Below are positions 27,734-37,900 of a stretch of 64,000 bases of DNA, one piece after another (within the stretch, counting starts at the first letter, position 1; each line of letters opens with the position of its first letter). The notes under the pieces were generated by a model, which ran no database searches, was not told the DNA's origin, and saw nothing but the letters and a program-made list of their open reading frames with translations. This stretch comes from Calothrix sp. NIES-4105 (lineage in GTDB: Bacteria; Cyanobacteriota; Cyanobacteriia; Cyanobacteriales; Nostocaceae). The stretch spans positions 665,461 through 729,460 of the forward strand of contig NZ_AP018290.1 in NCBI RefSeq assembly GCF_002368415.1, read 5' to 3'. Made by a program: the position numbers and the translations under genes.

Positions 27734-27775
27734 AGCCTGGTGAATGCTGTATCTAAATTTTGGCTTAAGTTAGTA
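27734..27775 (-). pseudogene. AAA+ gene scrap
   Basis: About 42 bp matching 23619-23660 of the intact AAA+ gene (GCCTGGTGAATGCTG then ATCTAAATTTTGGC). It lies between the GH13 and GH16 genes and is out of order relative to the larger remnant at 28486-28794, showing that the glycosidase genes were placed within a broken AAA+ copy. Confidence 0.7.
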
Positions 27776-27812
27776 GTGGTCGGGTTTTTCTTGGATGAAG
27801 CAGCACACATTA

Positions 27813-28508
27813 TCAAGTTGATAATGGCTTATACTGAAAAGCCTTGATGATAACCTCTACTTCTTGTAAGTTATCGGGTATTGGGCGGTCGTCATGTTTA
27901 CATATCCAAAGATTGATATGCACTGGGAGAGCCTTTTGAGGTATACGGTCACGGCTTAGATTGAGCGTAAAAGCGGCGATTTGGTTGTCATCATCTTGGC
28001 GATGACCGTGAAGGCTTTGAAACGCTACTTCGTCGCTTTTCCAATTAAATCGATGGGTTGTGTAGGTGCCATCTAGAGAGAAACTATAGTTTCCCCCTGC
28101 ACTTGTTCCTTTTAGAGCCGGATCGCTAGGATAAATCGTATAATGACCATTTGAACTCTCCTTCGCCGCATTGCCCCATTTTGTTAGTTCTATATCTATT
28201 TCATTTAGTCCGTCTTCTTTCGTTGTAGATGAATAATTGAATAACCCCAAAACGATATAAGGATGGAACCGATCAACTGGAGCATCTACGAAAAATTGGT
28301 ATCGACCAAATCCCAAACTCGTTGTTGTGTAAATTTCTGAGCAGTACCATTTTCCGTCTTCTCGATCGTGAGTTATTTTGAGATGTAAACCAGCTTCGTC
28401 AAGCCAGACATTATCATCGCTCCAATTATTATCTCGTGGTCCACCTCTTCCTGAAGGTCGCACTTCCCATTTATAGCCTGAAAAATTAATTATCTTCGGA
28501 TCGGCCAT
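27813..28508 (-). CDS. GH16-like beta-glucanase/lectin-fold protein
   Basis: 231 residues from the ATG at 28508, chosen because GAGAGGA lies just before it; an upstream in-frame start at 28547 has no such site. The concanavalin-like fold is suggested by alternating strands, and the GH16 catalytic motif appears as NEIDIELTKWG (Glu-x-Asp-x-Glu). GH16 enzymes cleave beta-1,3 or beta-1,3/1,4 glucans and related polymers. There is no signal peptide, unlike most secreted GH16 enzymes, which agrees with delivery by another route such as the eCIS, though this is inference. It is followed by the GH13 gene. Confidence 0.75.
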   Translation of the reverse strand: MADPKIINFSGYKWEVRPSGRGGPRDNNWSDDNVWLDEAGLHLKITHDREDGKWYCSEIYTTTSLGFGRYQFFVDAPVDRFHPYIVLGLFNYSSTTKEDGLNEIDIELTKWGNAAKESSNGHYTIYPSDPALKGTSAGGNYSFSLDGTYTTHRFNWKSDEVAFQSLHGHRQDDDNQIAAFTLNLSRDRIPQKALPVHINLWICKHDDRPIPDNLQEVEVIIKAFQYKPLST

Positions 28509-28794
28509 CTTTATTCCTCTCACGAATATATATAAAGTCTTCCTCATGTAATAACCGTCCCATTTTCATAAACTCCCGCTTAGTAGCTTGGAGTAAATGT
28601 TTCATGCTTATACATTCACCATCTTCAATCGCCATAAAAGCTGCGGCAACGGCAATATTACGAATTTCACCCCCGGCTAGTTGAAACTTTTGTGCCATCA
28701 ATTTCAAATCTACGTCTTTAGATAGTTGTGTAAATTTTGTAAATATGCATGGCAAAATTTTTAATCGATAATGTGTTTCCGGTTCGGGATGCAA
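28486..28794 (-). pseudogene. C-terminal remnant of AAA+ ATPase
   Basis: About 85 residues match the end of the intact AAA+ protein (PEPETHYRL through LLHEEDF); then the frame runs on into the GH16 start region instead of stopping. The upstream part is lost at 28794. The GH16 ribosome-binding site lies inside the tail of this remnant. Confidence 0.85.
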
Positions 28795-29376
28795 ATAAGA
28801 GCAACTAACAAAAGTTTTTGGCTGACTAGTGTACTAGAGTACTTGCATAACCTGAGTTTGACGAATTTAAAGCATTACTCTCCAAACAGAGGTTTGTCAG
28901 TCATCTTTTCCCTAGTTCTATGCCATATATAGTTGTGACTTGTTTGAAGTTATGCACTTCTCTTCCCTCTGTGTTCTCTGCGTCTCTGTGGTAAATAAAA
29001 CTACATTACATTTATTAATACGTCTCAACAAGCTTGGTCTTTTACCAAATCTGCAAACTTCTCATACCAAGGAGGTAAATAAATATGGGTTGGTTTTGCA
29101 TCTTGATTCGATGAGTAGTACCAAAAGCCGCCATTTTTTTGAAAGATTGTCCTACGATTAAAAGCTTCTTCTGCTTCTAAGGCGCCTTTTGTCCTGGTGA
29201 ACCCTGAACTGCGAGCCAACGCTAAGGCTTTATATCAGGGTAGGATGGAAGCTTCTGGTCGTATTGATTTTTCCATCTTTTTTGGTTTGAGAGTTATTTG
29301 CAGTAAACCCGCGCCGCGCGCCTGTGTAGGTTGGGTGGAGCGCCAGCAAAACCCAACCAACGGTTAAAAAGAAATG
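28795..29376. other. Intergenic region with partial effector leader (copy C)
   Basis: 28843-28956 matches the inner part of the effector leaders at 4412-4558 and 6210-6356 (TTGCATAAC through GAAGTTATGCA), with an internal deletion. It sits upstream of the GH16/GH13 genes on the minus strand, as the other copies sit upstream of their genes, but lacks the 17-bp inverted repeat. A 64-codon minus frame at 29025-29219 has a tail THIYLPPWYEKFADL that could be a gene remnant; I cannot identify it. A short repeat shared with 19601-19680 occurs near 29324. Confidence 0.5.
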
Positions 29377-31443
29377 CTAAACACTTGCCTCTAAAGCGTT
29401 TAATCTTTCCTTCAAAGAGGATAGTTCCTCTTGCTGCTGTTGGACAACCTTTGTTAGCACGGCGATGATTTCTAAAGGGCAGACTCCTTTTTGATCACGA
29501 GTTGCTAATAAGTCAGGCACATCTTCTGCAATAAATCCGATAGTTAGTTCTTTTTCCTTATCATCACGGTAATTGAATTTAACAGGATTGAGACCTGCTA
29601 ATGTCTCTATTGCTTCTTGAGTCTGGAAATCTGTAATATTTTCTTTTATTTCTCTAGATGAACCATTTACCTGTTGTCCCTGTACAAAAAGCGACCCAAA
29701 TATATCAACCCTACCTCTGTTTGTAATGGTCAGTAAACCTCTTACTTGATTATCTAGTCCCTGCCATTGAAATCGTGTATCTCCATCTTCTTTGCCATAA
29801 TTAGTAAACGCAAAGATACCATCATCCCCACCGTCGTAACTAAAGTCGATCCCTTTTCCTGATGTTGGGAATAATTTAACGTTTCCTCCAAAGGTAGGGT
29901 CTGGTGATTTCACATGTAAAAATGCTTCAGGGTTTGTTGTTCCAATGCCAACATCGCCTGAAGATTGAATTCTTAACCTTTCTTGTATTTGATTATTGCC
30001 TGCTCCGGGCTTTTTCGTATAGAAAGCTAGGTGACTGGAGAAATTTCCATCATCTATGGATTGTATGCGGGCAGTTGGGGAATTTTGACCTACCTCATAC
30101 CCATTAAAATCAATAGCTGCTCCAGCACCAGAACCGCCCGAAGCGTTGTGTAGTGTTAGTACTGGTCCTAGCGCTCCTGATGCATCTTTGCGGATTACTA
30201 AAAGTGATTGTGGCGTTGTTGTCCCAATACCAACGTTGCCTGCTCTTGGCATTAAAGCAATATGGTCGTCTGCATCATTAGATACGCCAATCTCCAAAGT
30301 ACAAGCTTCACCACTTTCACCTCGTCGGTAATACCGCATCCAAGCGGCATCCCCACTACCTCCAAACGCATCTTTTGGAAACATAATCCCCGCATTTTCT
30401 GTATTGCCAACACTTGGCATAATACTTCCATTGAGAATATGTAACTTTGCTTGTGGAGTATCGGTTCCAATGCCGACATTTCCGCCATTATAATAGATAG
30501 CATTGCCAGCGCTCGCGTTTACCCATTGACTACTACCGCCACCGCCGATGGGGATTGAGGGGTCTAATTTATATATAGTAATTGCCCCATCTTTAATTTT
30601 ATCAGTTGTGACCGCATTCGCTGCTAATTTTTTCTCGGTAACATTTCCATCTTGAATTTTCTCAGTTGTAACTGCATTCTTTGCTAATTTTACATCGGTA
30701 ACGTTTGCATCTGCAATTTTAGGTGTAGTTACATTTCCATTAGCAATTTTGGCATCTGTCACCGACCCATTGCCTAACTCTGCTACCCCCACACTACCAT
30801 CTTCAATCTTTGCTGCATTAATAGCATTGTCGCTGATTTCTTCGCGCGTCACTTGCCAAGGTTGCCCATTTTTGTAAAATTGTGTGGCGTTAATAGTACC
30901 ATTAATGTCGAGGTTGAAATTTGGGCTAGTTGTTCCTATCCCGACGTTGCCGCGACTGTAAGAAATACTATTGCCGTTACCATCCCATTGACTACCGCCA
31001 ATTAAGAAATCTAATTTTGCTTGAGTAATCGCTCCATCTTTGATATTAGTGTTAGTGATGGTGTTCTCAGCAATATCATTACCTGTGATTTTCCAAGGCT
31101 GACCATTTTTATAGTATTGCTCGGTGGTGTTAATGGTGCCTTTTACATCAAGAGCGAAGTTTGGGGTTGTTATTCCAGCAACACCAACATAGCCATTTTC
31201 CTTAATATAAATTCCATAATTTCCGGCTGCTTGAAATTGTAAGGGAAGTTTGACGGGTGTGCCGACAGCCGCAACATTTGGCGACACACTCAATTTCAGG
31301 ATATCAGCACCAGGTTTTTCTAAAAAGATTGTGGCTTCTGCACTATCGCTTCTGATAACGTGCAGTTGGGCATTTGATGAGCCACCTGTTCCAATATATG
31401 CTTGTTGAGTTACTCTGAGATTTTCGTATTCTTGGTCTGCCAT
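29377..31443 (-). CDS. eCIS tail fibre with S74 intramolecular chaperone
   Basis: A 688-residue fibre. The N-terminus (MADQEYENLRVTQQAYIG) is likely the particle-binding end. The middle repeats VGIGTTSP-type units and short ITxAKIxDGxVT-like units, both typical of trimeric phage fibres. The last 100 residues are a peptidase S74 autochaperone: SSREIKENI at the cleavage site, then LNPVKFNYRDD and IGFIAEDVP, and a terminal coiled coil. In such proteins the chaperone trimerises and cuts itself off. The fibre probably sets the target surface of the particle (Pvc13/Afp13 role). Confidence 0.85.
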   Translation of the reverse strand: MADQEYENLRVTQQAYIGTGGSSNAQLHVIRSDSAEATIFLEKPGADILKLSVSPNVAAVGTPVKLPLQFQAAGNYGIYIKENGYVGVAGITTPNFALDVKGTINTTEQYYKNGQPWKITGNDIAENTITNTNIKDGAITQAKLDFLIGGSQWDGNGNSISYSRGNVGIGTTSPNFNLDINGTINATQFYKNGQPWQVTREEISDNAINAAKIEDGSVGVAELGNGSVTDAKIANGNVTTPKIADANVTDVKLAKNAVTTEKIQDGNVTEKKLAANAVTTDKIKDGAITIYKLDPSIPIGGGGSSQWVNASAGNAIYYNGGNVGIGTDTPQAKLHILNGSIMPSVGNTENAGIMFPKDAFGGSGDAAWMRYYRRGESGEACTLEIGVSNDADDHIALMPRAGNVGIGTTTPQSLLVIRKDASGALGPVLTLHNASGGSGAGAAIDFNGYEVGQNSPTARIQSIDDGNFSSHLAFYTKKPGAGNNQIQERLRIQSSGDVGIGTTNPEAFLHVKSPDPTFGGNVKLFPTSGKGIDFSYDGGDDGIFAFTNYGKEDGDTRFQWQGLDNQVRGLLTITNRGRVDIFGSLFVQGQQVNGSSREIKENITDFQTQEAIETLAGLNPVKFNYRDDKEKELTIGFIAEDVPDLLATRDQKGVCPLEIIAVLTKVVQQQQEELSSLKERLNALEASV

Positions 31444-31516
31444 TTTTTTAACTCTCTAGATTGATGTAAATAAATGAAAACTTTTACTCGGTAGGTAAAT
31501 TTTTATTTCATTTCTA

Positions 31517-33010
31517 CTACTGAAGATTGACAAATACCGCTATTTCACCAGTTCCTTCTCTCAATGGTTGTAATGCTTTGCCGATAATAGTACCAATTTT
31601 TGGCTCTATAGCTTTTTTCGCATGACCTGGATTTTGAGAAGTTGTTAATAAATCACCTACTTCAATCGAGGCTTCTTTTGCATCAACCTTACAGTGCGTA
31701 AAGACACCTAAAGTAACAATATATAGCTCTCCACCGTTTTCTATAAAGCTTGAATTTTCAGGTTCTACTCTGGTATCGGGTCGCCCCGGTTCTGGGATAG
31801 CTTCACAATCAACGATACCAATTACTGACGTATCATTTTCCTTATCTGCTAAGGTGACTTCAACAATGGGAATATTATTTTCAGCTCCTCGAAAACGAGA
31901 AATAGGGGAGCCTTTGAGTTTAACTACATCTCCTTTTCTCAGCCTTTGTCCGCTACCGTTAATAAATGTTTCTCCGATGTGAGCTGGCACTAAAGTGCCT
32001 GAAATTGTAGCTTTGCCTTCTACGAAAAGCGCGAAATTATCTGACAAGGCAGTAGTATAAATTCCATAAACATTCTGGCGTGCCGCAATTGCAACCATTG
32101 CTGCGGCGGGGATAGGCTTTTTGCCGCGAGGCGGTATATCACCTGTTTCTGCAACTGTGGATACTAAGCCATAACAATCGCCGAGAAATGTATTAATGAT
32201 ATACATTGAACCTTTGTCCCTAACACTTTCATTATTAGGCGGATTGTATACCCCTGGTGTATTTGCTTTAATTGTTACACGTCCATTAATGTCTCCTCCT
32301 GCCAACGGTAAAGCTTTAACATCTGCCGCTGTTGTACCGTGAGGATTGGTTTTGTCATCCAAAGTTAAATTACTATGTTTAATTTTGGCGCCATCATTAT
32401 TACTATGGTCGTGCTTATCACCTCTAGTAACAAGTTTTTCTTGTACTGCCAAATCTAATTTATTTTCACCAACGGAGTTCTCGGAAATAGGTGCTTGACC
32501 TGCTTTTTCGCTAATGTCTTGCGGCGGTTCTAAAAGTTTTCCCTCTGGACTTACTTTTAAACGTGCTAAACGAATGTACTTAACTTTTGAGGGGTCTTCT
32601 TTTTCCAAAAAAGGTTGTGTGCTGGGTGATTCTTTAATTCTTGTGAAATTATTTGTTCCAGCTGGGTCTTTATCATCTCCCTGCTCGTAGTAGGAGATAA
32701 CAACCAGTAAAATATTGGTGTTTTCTTTCAGTTTTTCTAGCAATTCTGGTGTATCTAGAGCAACTGAGCGTTCGTTGGCTAGGACAATTTGTTTACCATC
32801 ACCATCAATAGCGGTTCCTTTTTCTACAGTGACTTTAGGGTCATTGATAATACCTTTTACTTCTAGTCCGTCAGCAACCCCTGGAGAATGGAGAAAGCGA
32901 TGGTGGCGGTCAAGCCTGTCTAGAAAGTATTTTTGTTCGTCATTAAAGTCATTTTGTGTTAAAAATTGTCCAGTAAAGTAGTTCAGCCGTTTTTCAATAT
33001 CATCTGCCAT
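31517..33010 (-). CDS. eCIS-associated fibre adaptor-like protein
   Basis: A 497-residue protein starting MADDIEKRLNYFTGQFLTQND with an excellent TAGGAGGT ribosome site. The N-terminal 50 residues (YFTGQFL, LDRLDRHHRFLHSPGV) recur, from memory, in cyanobacterial eCIS loci. The middle carries HDHSN and a VKALPLAGGDING segment as seen in phage tail fibre/collar proteins; the C-terminal 200 residues are beta-rich. Lying between the baseplate gpI-like gene and the fibre gene, it probably joins fibres to the baseplate. No enzyme motif is seen. Function is inferred from position. Confidence 0.6.
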   Translation of the reverse strand: MADDIEKRLNYFTGQFLTQNDFNDEQKYFLDRLDRHHRFLHSPGVADGLEVKGIINDPKVTVEKGTAIDGDGKQIVLANERSVALDTPELLEKLKENTNILLVVISYYEQGDDKDPAGTNNFTRIKESPSTQPFLEKEDPSKVKYIRLARLKVSPEGKLLEPPQDISEKAGQAPISENSVGENKLDLAVQEKLVTRGDKHDHSNNDGAKIKHSNLTLDDKTNPHGTTAADVKALPLAGGDINGRVTIKANTPGVYNPPNNESVRDKGSMYIINTFLGDCYGLVSTVAETGDIPPRGKKPIPAAAMVAIAARQNVYGIYTTALSDNFALFVEGKATISGTLVPAHIGETFINGSGQRLRKGDVVKLKGSPISRFRGAENNIPIVEVTLADKENDTSVIGIVDCEAIPEPGRPDTRVEPENSSFIENGGELYIVTLGVFTHCKVDAKEASIEVGDLLTTSQNPGHAKKAIEPKIGTIIGKALQPLREGTGEIAVFVNLQ

Positions 33011-33034
33011 AATTAACCTCCTAGTAAATAAATA

Positions 33035-33748
33035 TTAATTTCTTGGCGTTCCAAGTAAGGTATTTACGCCCACAGTTGAATGCACTTCAATTCGCATAGT
33101 CGGAGTTTCAACTAGCAGTTCATAATATGTGTGGGATGGCTTTTCTTGCTCAATAATGGCACGAGCAGTTTGTTTTTTACGTTCTCTAACTTGTGGGTCA
33201 AAAGCATTCACTTGTGGGTCAAAATCATTCACGAACATCTTGACTCGGAAGTAATGGGGTGGTCCACCACCTATTGCTGTATCCACCCCCACGGTGGAAG
33301 TTACACCTATTTGCAGTGGCTTAACAAGCTCGTAAACTTCTACACCCATACCAGTGTAGGTTTTGAGCATTTCTATCATTCCTTGCTTTGTCCCTCTGTA
33401 TTGATAGAGAGAGACTATTCGGCTAATAAATCGTCGTTGAGCTTCTTCTTCCCAGTCGTCGCGTAAACTCAGAGCAACCCACCCAGCTAACCAATTAAGA
33501 AAATCTTTGGGAGTGGGTTGACGAGACTCATCTCCAATTGGGTCAAAGAGAGCCGATATTGTGGTAATTGTTTCTTCTAGCCCTTGAAATTTAACTTTAT
33601 CCTTTGATTCTGGCCATGATACTTTATCATCAATTCCCAGTAGTATCTTTTCAAACCCCAGGATAAACTTTCCTATAAATTCATCTTCCTGGTAAATAGC
33701 TGGCAAATAATCAATTAAATGATTGGGTCTTGGCGAGCGCGCGTTCAT
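33035..33748 (-). CDS. Baseplate protein, P2 gpI-like
   Basis: 237 residues with the pattern of the phage tail protein I family: an N-terminal LPAIYQEDEFIGKFILGFEKIL helix, a Trp-rich middle (FLNWLAGWVALSLRDDW), then RFISRIVSLYQYRGTKQGM, a strongly conserved signature of these proteins. The C-terminus is strand-rich and repeats STVGV twice (near 148 and 225). In eCIS particles it occupies the outer baseplate wedge that carries the fibres. The ATG has only a weak ribosome site. Confidence 0.82.
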   Translation of the reverse strand: MNARSPRPNHLIDYLPAIYQEDEFIGKFILGFEKILLGIDDKVSWPESKDKVKFQGLEETITTISALFDPIGDESRQPTPKDFLNWLAGWVALSLRDDWEEEAQRRFISRIVSLYQYRGTKQGMIEMLKTYTGMGVEVYELVKPLQIGVTSTVGVDTAIGGGPPHYFRVKMFVNDFDPQVNAFDPQVRERKKQTARAIIEQEKPSHTYYELLVETPTMRIEVHSTVGVNTLLGTPRN

Positions 33749-33800
33749 GGTGATACTAATTTGAGATTTTGGACTTTTGGCTGAGTTTTATAACCTTTAT

Positions 33801-34823
33801 TTATTCTGACCCTGGATAGATAATTTCTATATCATCTTCGTGAAATTGGAAATCCACTAATTCATCGTCGTTCAGTTTTATGAAACTTAATTGTCCGGTT
33901 TCGGGGCTGCGTCGTTTAGATTGACTTGGGTCCCCAGTAATGACCTCATCTCCATTTAATTGCTTTCTTTTAGTAACGTAATCAACGCCAGGTTGCTTAT
34001 CAAGTAACTGGTATATCTCCGAAATATAAATATTGCGACCAAACTCCCATCCTTTTCCTTTTATTCCACCTGTAAGAGGATGGAAAAAACCCTCCAAGGC
34101 ATCTTGAACAAGTTTTTGAACTAACTCTTTTTTAGCTCCCGGTTGAAGTATCAAGCTAATATTGACTTTAATCGTCACCCAGCGCGGTGCGACTATATGC
34201 AATCTAGTAGTCAGCAATCGTTTTGGCTCCAAGTAGTCTCCCACAGCTTTGAGTAAATCTTTACTCGGTTCAAATCTGAAATTACCAGGATTTTCTTGAA
34301 GTTGTGTGTTAGGAACAATAATAACACTTATATGTCCCGGTTTTTCTTTATTTTCATTCAAGAAAAGGGTTTCAAATTCCAAGTCACGTCGGGGTAGACA
34401 ATGCGCGCGTTGAACTTGTTGAACTTTTTGCTGATCTGGTTGTTGATTAGCTTTTGGCTGTTTGTTAAATTCTAGAGCTAAGTACTCGAAGTCTTTACAA
34501 GAAACTCCTCTCTTGGGTTCGCGTAGTTTTATCACTGCATCCTGAATTTCTTCATTAAGTATTTTTGTATTAATTAATTCTGGTGGGCGCCATTCTGGGC
34601 CGTTAATTAATTTTAAAAAGGCAAGTTTATTCGCATCTGTCACCTTATTTAGCCGATAGTTCAGCATTTCGGTCAAATAGGCAAATAATTCAATTAGTGT
34701 TATTCCTGGGTCAGAAGGATTGTGATTTGTCCATTCTGGTGCATAAGTAGGAATTAATTTGAGACCTTCTTGAACTAAGTCATCATAAGTTCGGTCATCA
34801 AGATTGGGAAGTGGAATAGACAT
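33801..34823 (-). CDS. Baseplate J-like protein, short
   Basis: 340 residues from the ATG at 34823 (MSIPLPNLDDRTYDDL); an upstream TTG two codons earlier is less likely. The N-terminus contains YAPEWTNHNPSDPGITLIELFAYL, the hallmark of baseplate wedge proteins related to gp6/J, and the C-terminus has FHPLTGG..GWEFGRNIYISEIYQLL, which is repeated in the larger neighbour. The middle that usually contains the J core is short. It probably forms a heteromer with the 1283-residue protein (Pvc11/Pvc12 roles). Confidence 0.82.
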   Translation of the reverse strand: MSIPLPNLDDRTYDDLVQEGLKLIPTYAPEWTNHNPSDPGITLIELFAYLTEMLNYRLNKVTDANKLAFLKLINGPEWRPPELINTKILNEEIQDAVIKLREPKRGVSCKDFEYLALEFNKQPKANQQPDQQKVQQVQRAHCLPRRDLEFETLFLNENKEKPGHISVIIVPNTQLQENPGNFRFEPSKDLLKAVGDYLEPKRLLTTRLHIVAPRWVTIKVNISLILQPGAKKELVQKLVQDALEGFFHPLTGGIKGKGWEFGRNIYISEIYQLLDKQPGVDYVTKRKQLNGDEVITGDPSQSKRRSPETGQLSFIKLNDDELVDFQFHEDDIEIIYPGSE

Positions 34824-34927
34824 AAGCAATTAATAACTAAAGATTTTGAGTGTTAGGTTGTGCTTTTGTTCATCTGATATCTTATTTTTGCGTAGGGTGG
34901 GCAATGCCCACCTTACAAATTCATGTT

Positions 34928-37900
34928 TTAAGTTGAGTTACTTACTAAGTTAATTTTGTGTTTGCCTGAGAAAACAAGAAAACGTTTTGTATTTAGCTCT
35001 GGGGATGACTCATCTTCATCTGGTTCAACCAAGAGGTTTGCTATATAATCAACTCCTGGGACTGCCTCAAGTAGAGCGTAAAAATCTGATTTATGGGGAT
35101 GGCGCCCAAATGCCCAACCGTTACCATCTAAACCGCCAGTTAGCGGATGCAAAAAGCGAGTTAAAGTTTGATAAATAGCTTGCTCTACTGTGCTAGCTTT
35201 TTCTATAGATGTAGGAACTATATCTACAGTAACTTTTACTTCCACATATAATGGTCCAACTACACAAATATTTGCAGTTGCAATAGCGTATTTTTCCAAA
35301 TAATCTTGAACGCGGTTAATCAATTCTAAACTAGGTAAAGGTTGAATATCCCGCGAGCGTGGCACTATTATTATGCTAACCTCTCCCGGAGCTTTAGGAT
35401 ATTGAGGATTTTGAATATCCAAGGGGTTCGCTTGTAAGTTGAGCAAAGGTATACATTTTGCCCTTGCTACTTCTGGTGTTGCCAGCATTGCTAAGTCTTC
35501 AAAGTCCTCGTAAGTTACAGCGCGTCCACCGTGGCGAACTGTGCGCGGCGCCCTTTGTGTTACAGAGTCTATTGTTTCAGCATCCGCTCCGCCAGCAGCT
35601 GCTTCTGGATTAGTTACTCTATCAATATAAGGAATGGTCGTCTTCAGTTGAACAATTGTGTTACTTGCTCGGTTTCCAATTGTACCACCTCCTGTTCGGT
35701 ATTTATTTATTCGCAAATTATTAATCCCAACTGGGGGAATCATTCCATTTAAACCGTCGCCAAAACGAATCTCCCCGCTTATGGGTTCCAAAACATAATG
35801 GCGGTCGCGCGGTTTTGAGCCATAAAAATCAGGTACTTGATGCCAGCGCACCCAAATTTCTTCTGGTCTTCCACTTGTATCATAAATTATGGAAATGGCA
35901 TCTTTACCTTCTAGTTCTTCGATACTATCTTTTTCTTGGTCTGTCAGCATTTCTGATTCTCTTACTTCTAAGCTTTGACCTGACAAAACTGGGGTTTGCG
36001 TAGTGCGAAATGTCTGATTTTGAGTACCATTGCTGGAACCCAAAGTTTCATTAATGATAGTAAAAGCTTGGTCGGCGATGGTAGTATTGAGTAACAAACG
36101 CCATAGTATTGGCGCCACATCATATTTACCTTTTTCTTTACCTTTTTCTTTATCTTTTTCCCATCTTACTCTTAACCAGTAACGATTTGGTAAATTAAAC
36201 AAAGCATCTTGTTCTTTCTTTTGAGAAAAATCAGCAGGAGGTATAAATTCAATTAAACCTGTAGTAGTCAAATTTTTGGTTTCATCGCGTACTGTTAAAG
36301 TTGCCCAATTATTCCCATCCCAATATTCCCAAGTAAGTTTTACTTTTTCGTTATCTTGATTTGCTGTATTAGTAGAAGAATTTGAATTATCTTGTGAGTT
36401 ATGTGGATTATATTGCAAGTCCGCATGGCGGCAAAAAATACTCAATGTTTGGTTAGGGAAATTTGAACGTAACTCTGGTAGAGTAAAACCAAAATATATA
36501 GTTGGATTTTCTTCGCTAATAGCAACAAAGGGCTGAAAATTTTGAATAGAACCATTTACTATCTTTGCTTCAGTATAAGTTTGATTATTATATCCAAAAC
36601 AATCTGAAGGTGTTTTTGTTAACTCCTGACTATAACCAATTTTAATTTGCGATATAATTGGTGGTCTAAAAGTATCTATAAATAAACTATAAAATGCACT
36701 AGGAAGTAAATTATTTAAAAATCTATAATTAGCTGCTTTACCATAATCACCAGCAATTAATCGCAGTCGCAACCAGTAATTTTCCTGTCCGCTTAATGTT
36801 ATCTTTCCTACTTTATCAGGTAATTTTAAAGTGACAGTTCCACTTTGACAAAGCCCATAGGTTCCATCTGCAAAACCTTGGCTATCGGGTTGTGGTTCTG
36901 GTTCTCTATTAGCTTCTCGACAAATAGTAAAAGTTGTTGCTGAATTAGGAGGTGTATGGCTAGTTGTTGCTGAATTAAGTGTATTGCTAGCTCCTAAACC
37001 CTCAATCAGCAAATCATTACGACCTTCAGCTAATGGTACAATTATAGAAGCTCCTCTGTTTTCCGTAATCGATTGATGATTTACTAACCGACCATTTGTA
37101 ATACGTATACTTTGTATTGCAGCCCTATCGCTATCATTTGTAGCATCAACTATTAAAGAAGTTTGAGGGCTACTAGTTATATTATCAAAAGATAGTTCAG
37201 GGGCAGAAACGACCAAAATTATTTGCTCTTCACGACCAGAAAAAATTACCGTCCATGTAGTGGTTGTTTCCCCTCGATAACCAGCAATATATTTAATAAT
37301 ATTTATACCTTGTTGTAAAGAAGATGCTTCCACAGAGAAACGCGACTGCTCATTAATAAATATTTGCTCATATACAACTTCTTGTTGGTTGTTATTCGGT
37401 TCTAGTTTTACCGTCAAACTTGCTCCCTGACGAATAGTTCCTTGTACTACTAGCGAATTTCCCTGAACTGGTGGGGGAGGGTCTACTTCTATTAAACTTA
37501 ACCAAGAAGGAGCAGTGCTAATTCCCAAACGTTGCCAATTAGTTCCATTCCAGCATTCCCAAGCTAATTGCAGGTTATCAGAAGGACGTACACTGTTTGC
37601 TGCTTTGCCATGTGAGTTAGCAATCATAATGTCTAATTTAATAGAGGCGCCTGCTGTATCAGGTGCTGTATCAGGAATACCAAGGCTATCTTTAGAAAAT
37701 GCTTCGCTGTTAGCTAAATAAAAAGCATCATTCAATTGCGGTTGTTCTCCAAAAGGAAAAAAATCTTGATTAAACTCAATAGCTGCTGAATTTACAAGTA
37801 CGCTTTCTGGAGGTAAACCAGCACTAAGAAGACGTTCCAATGTAACCGTCATTTGAATTTGGTTGATTTGGGGAAGTTGATTAGACCTCACCATCTTATT

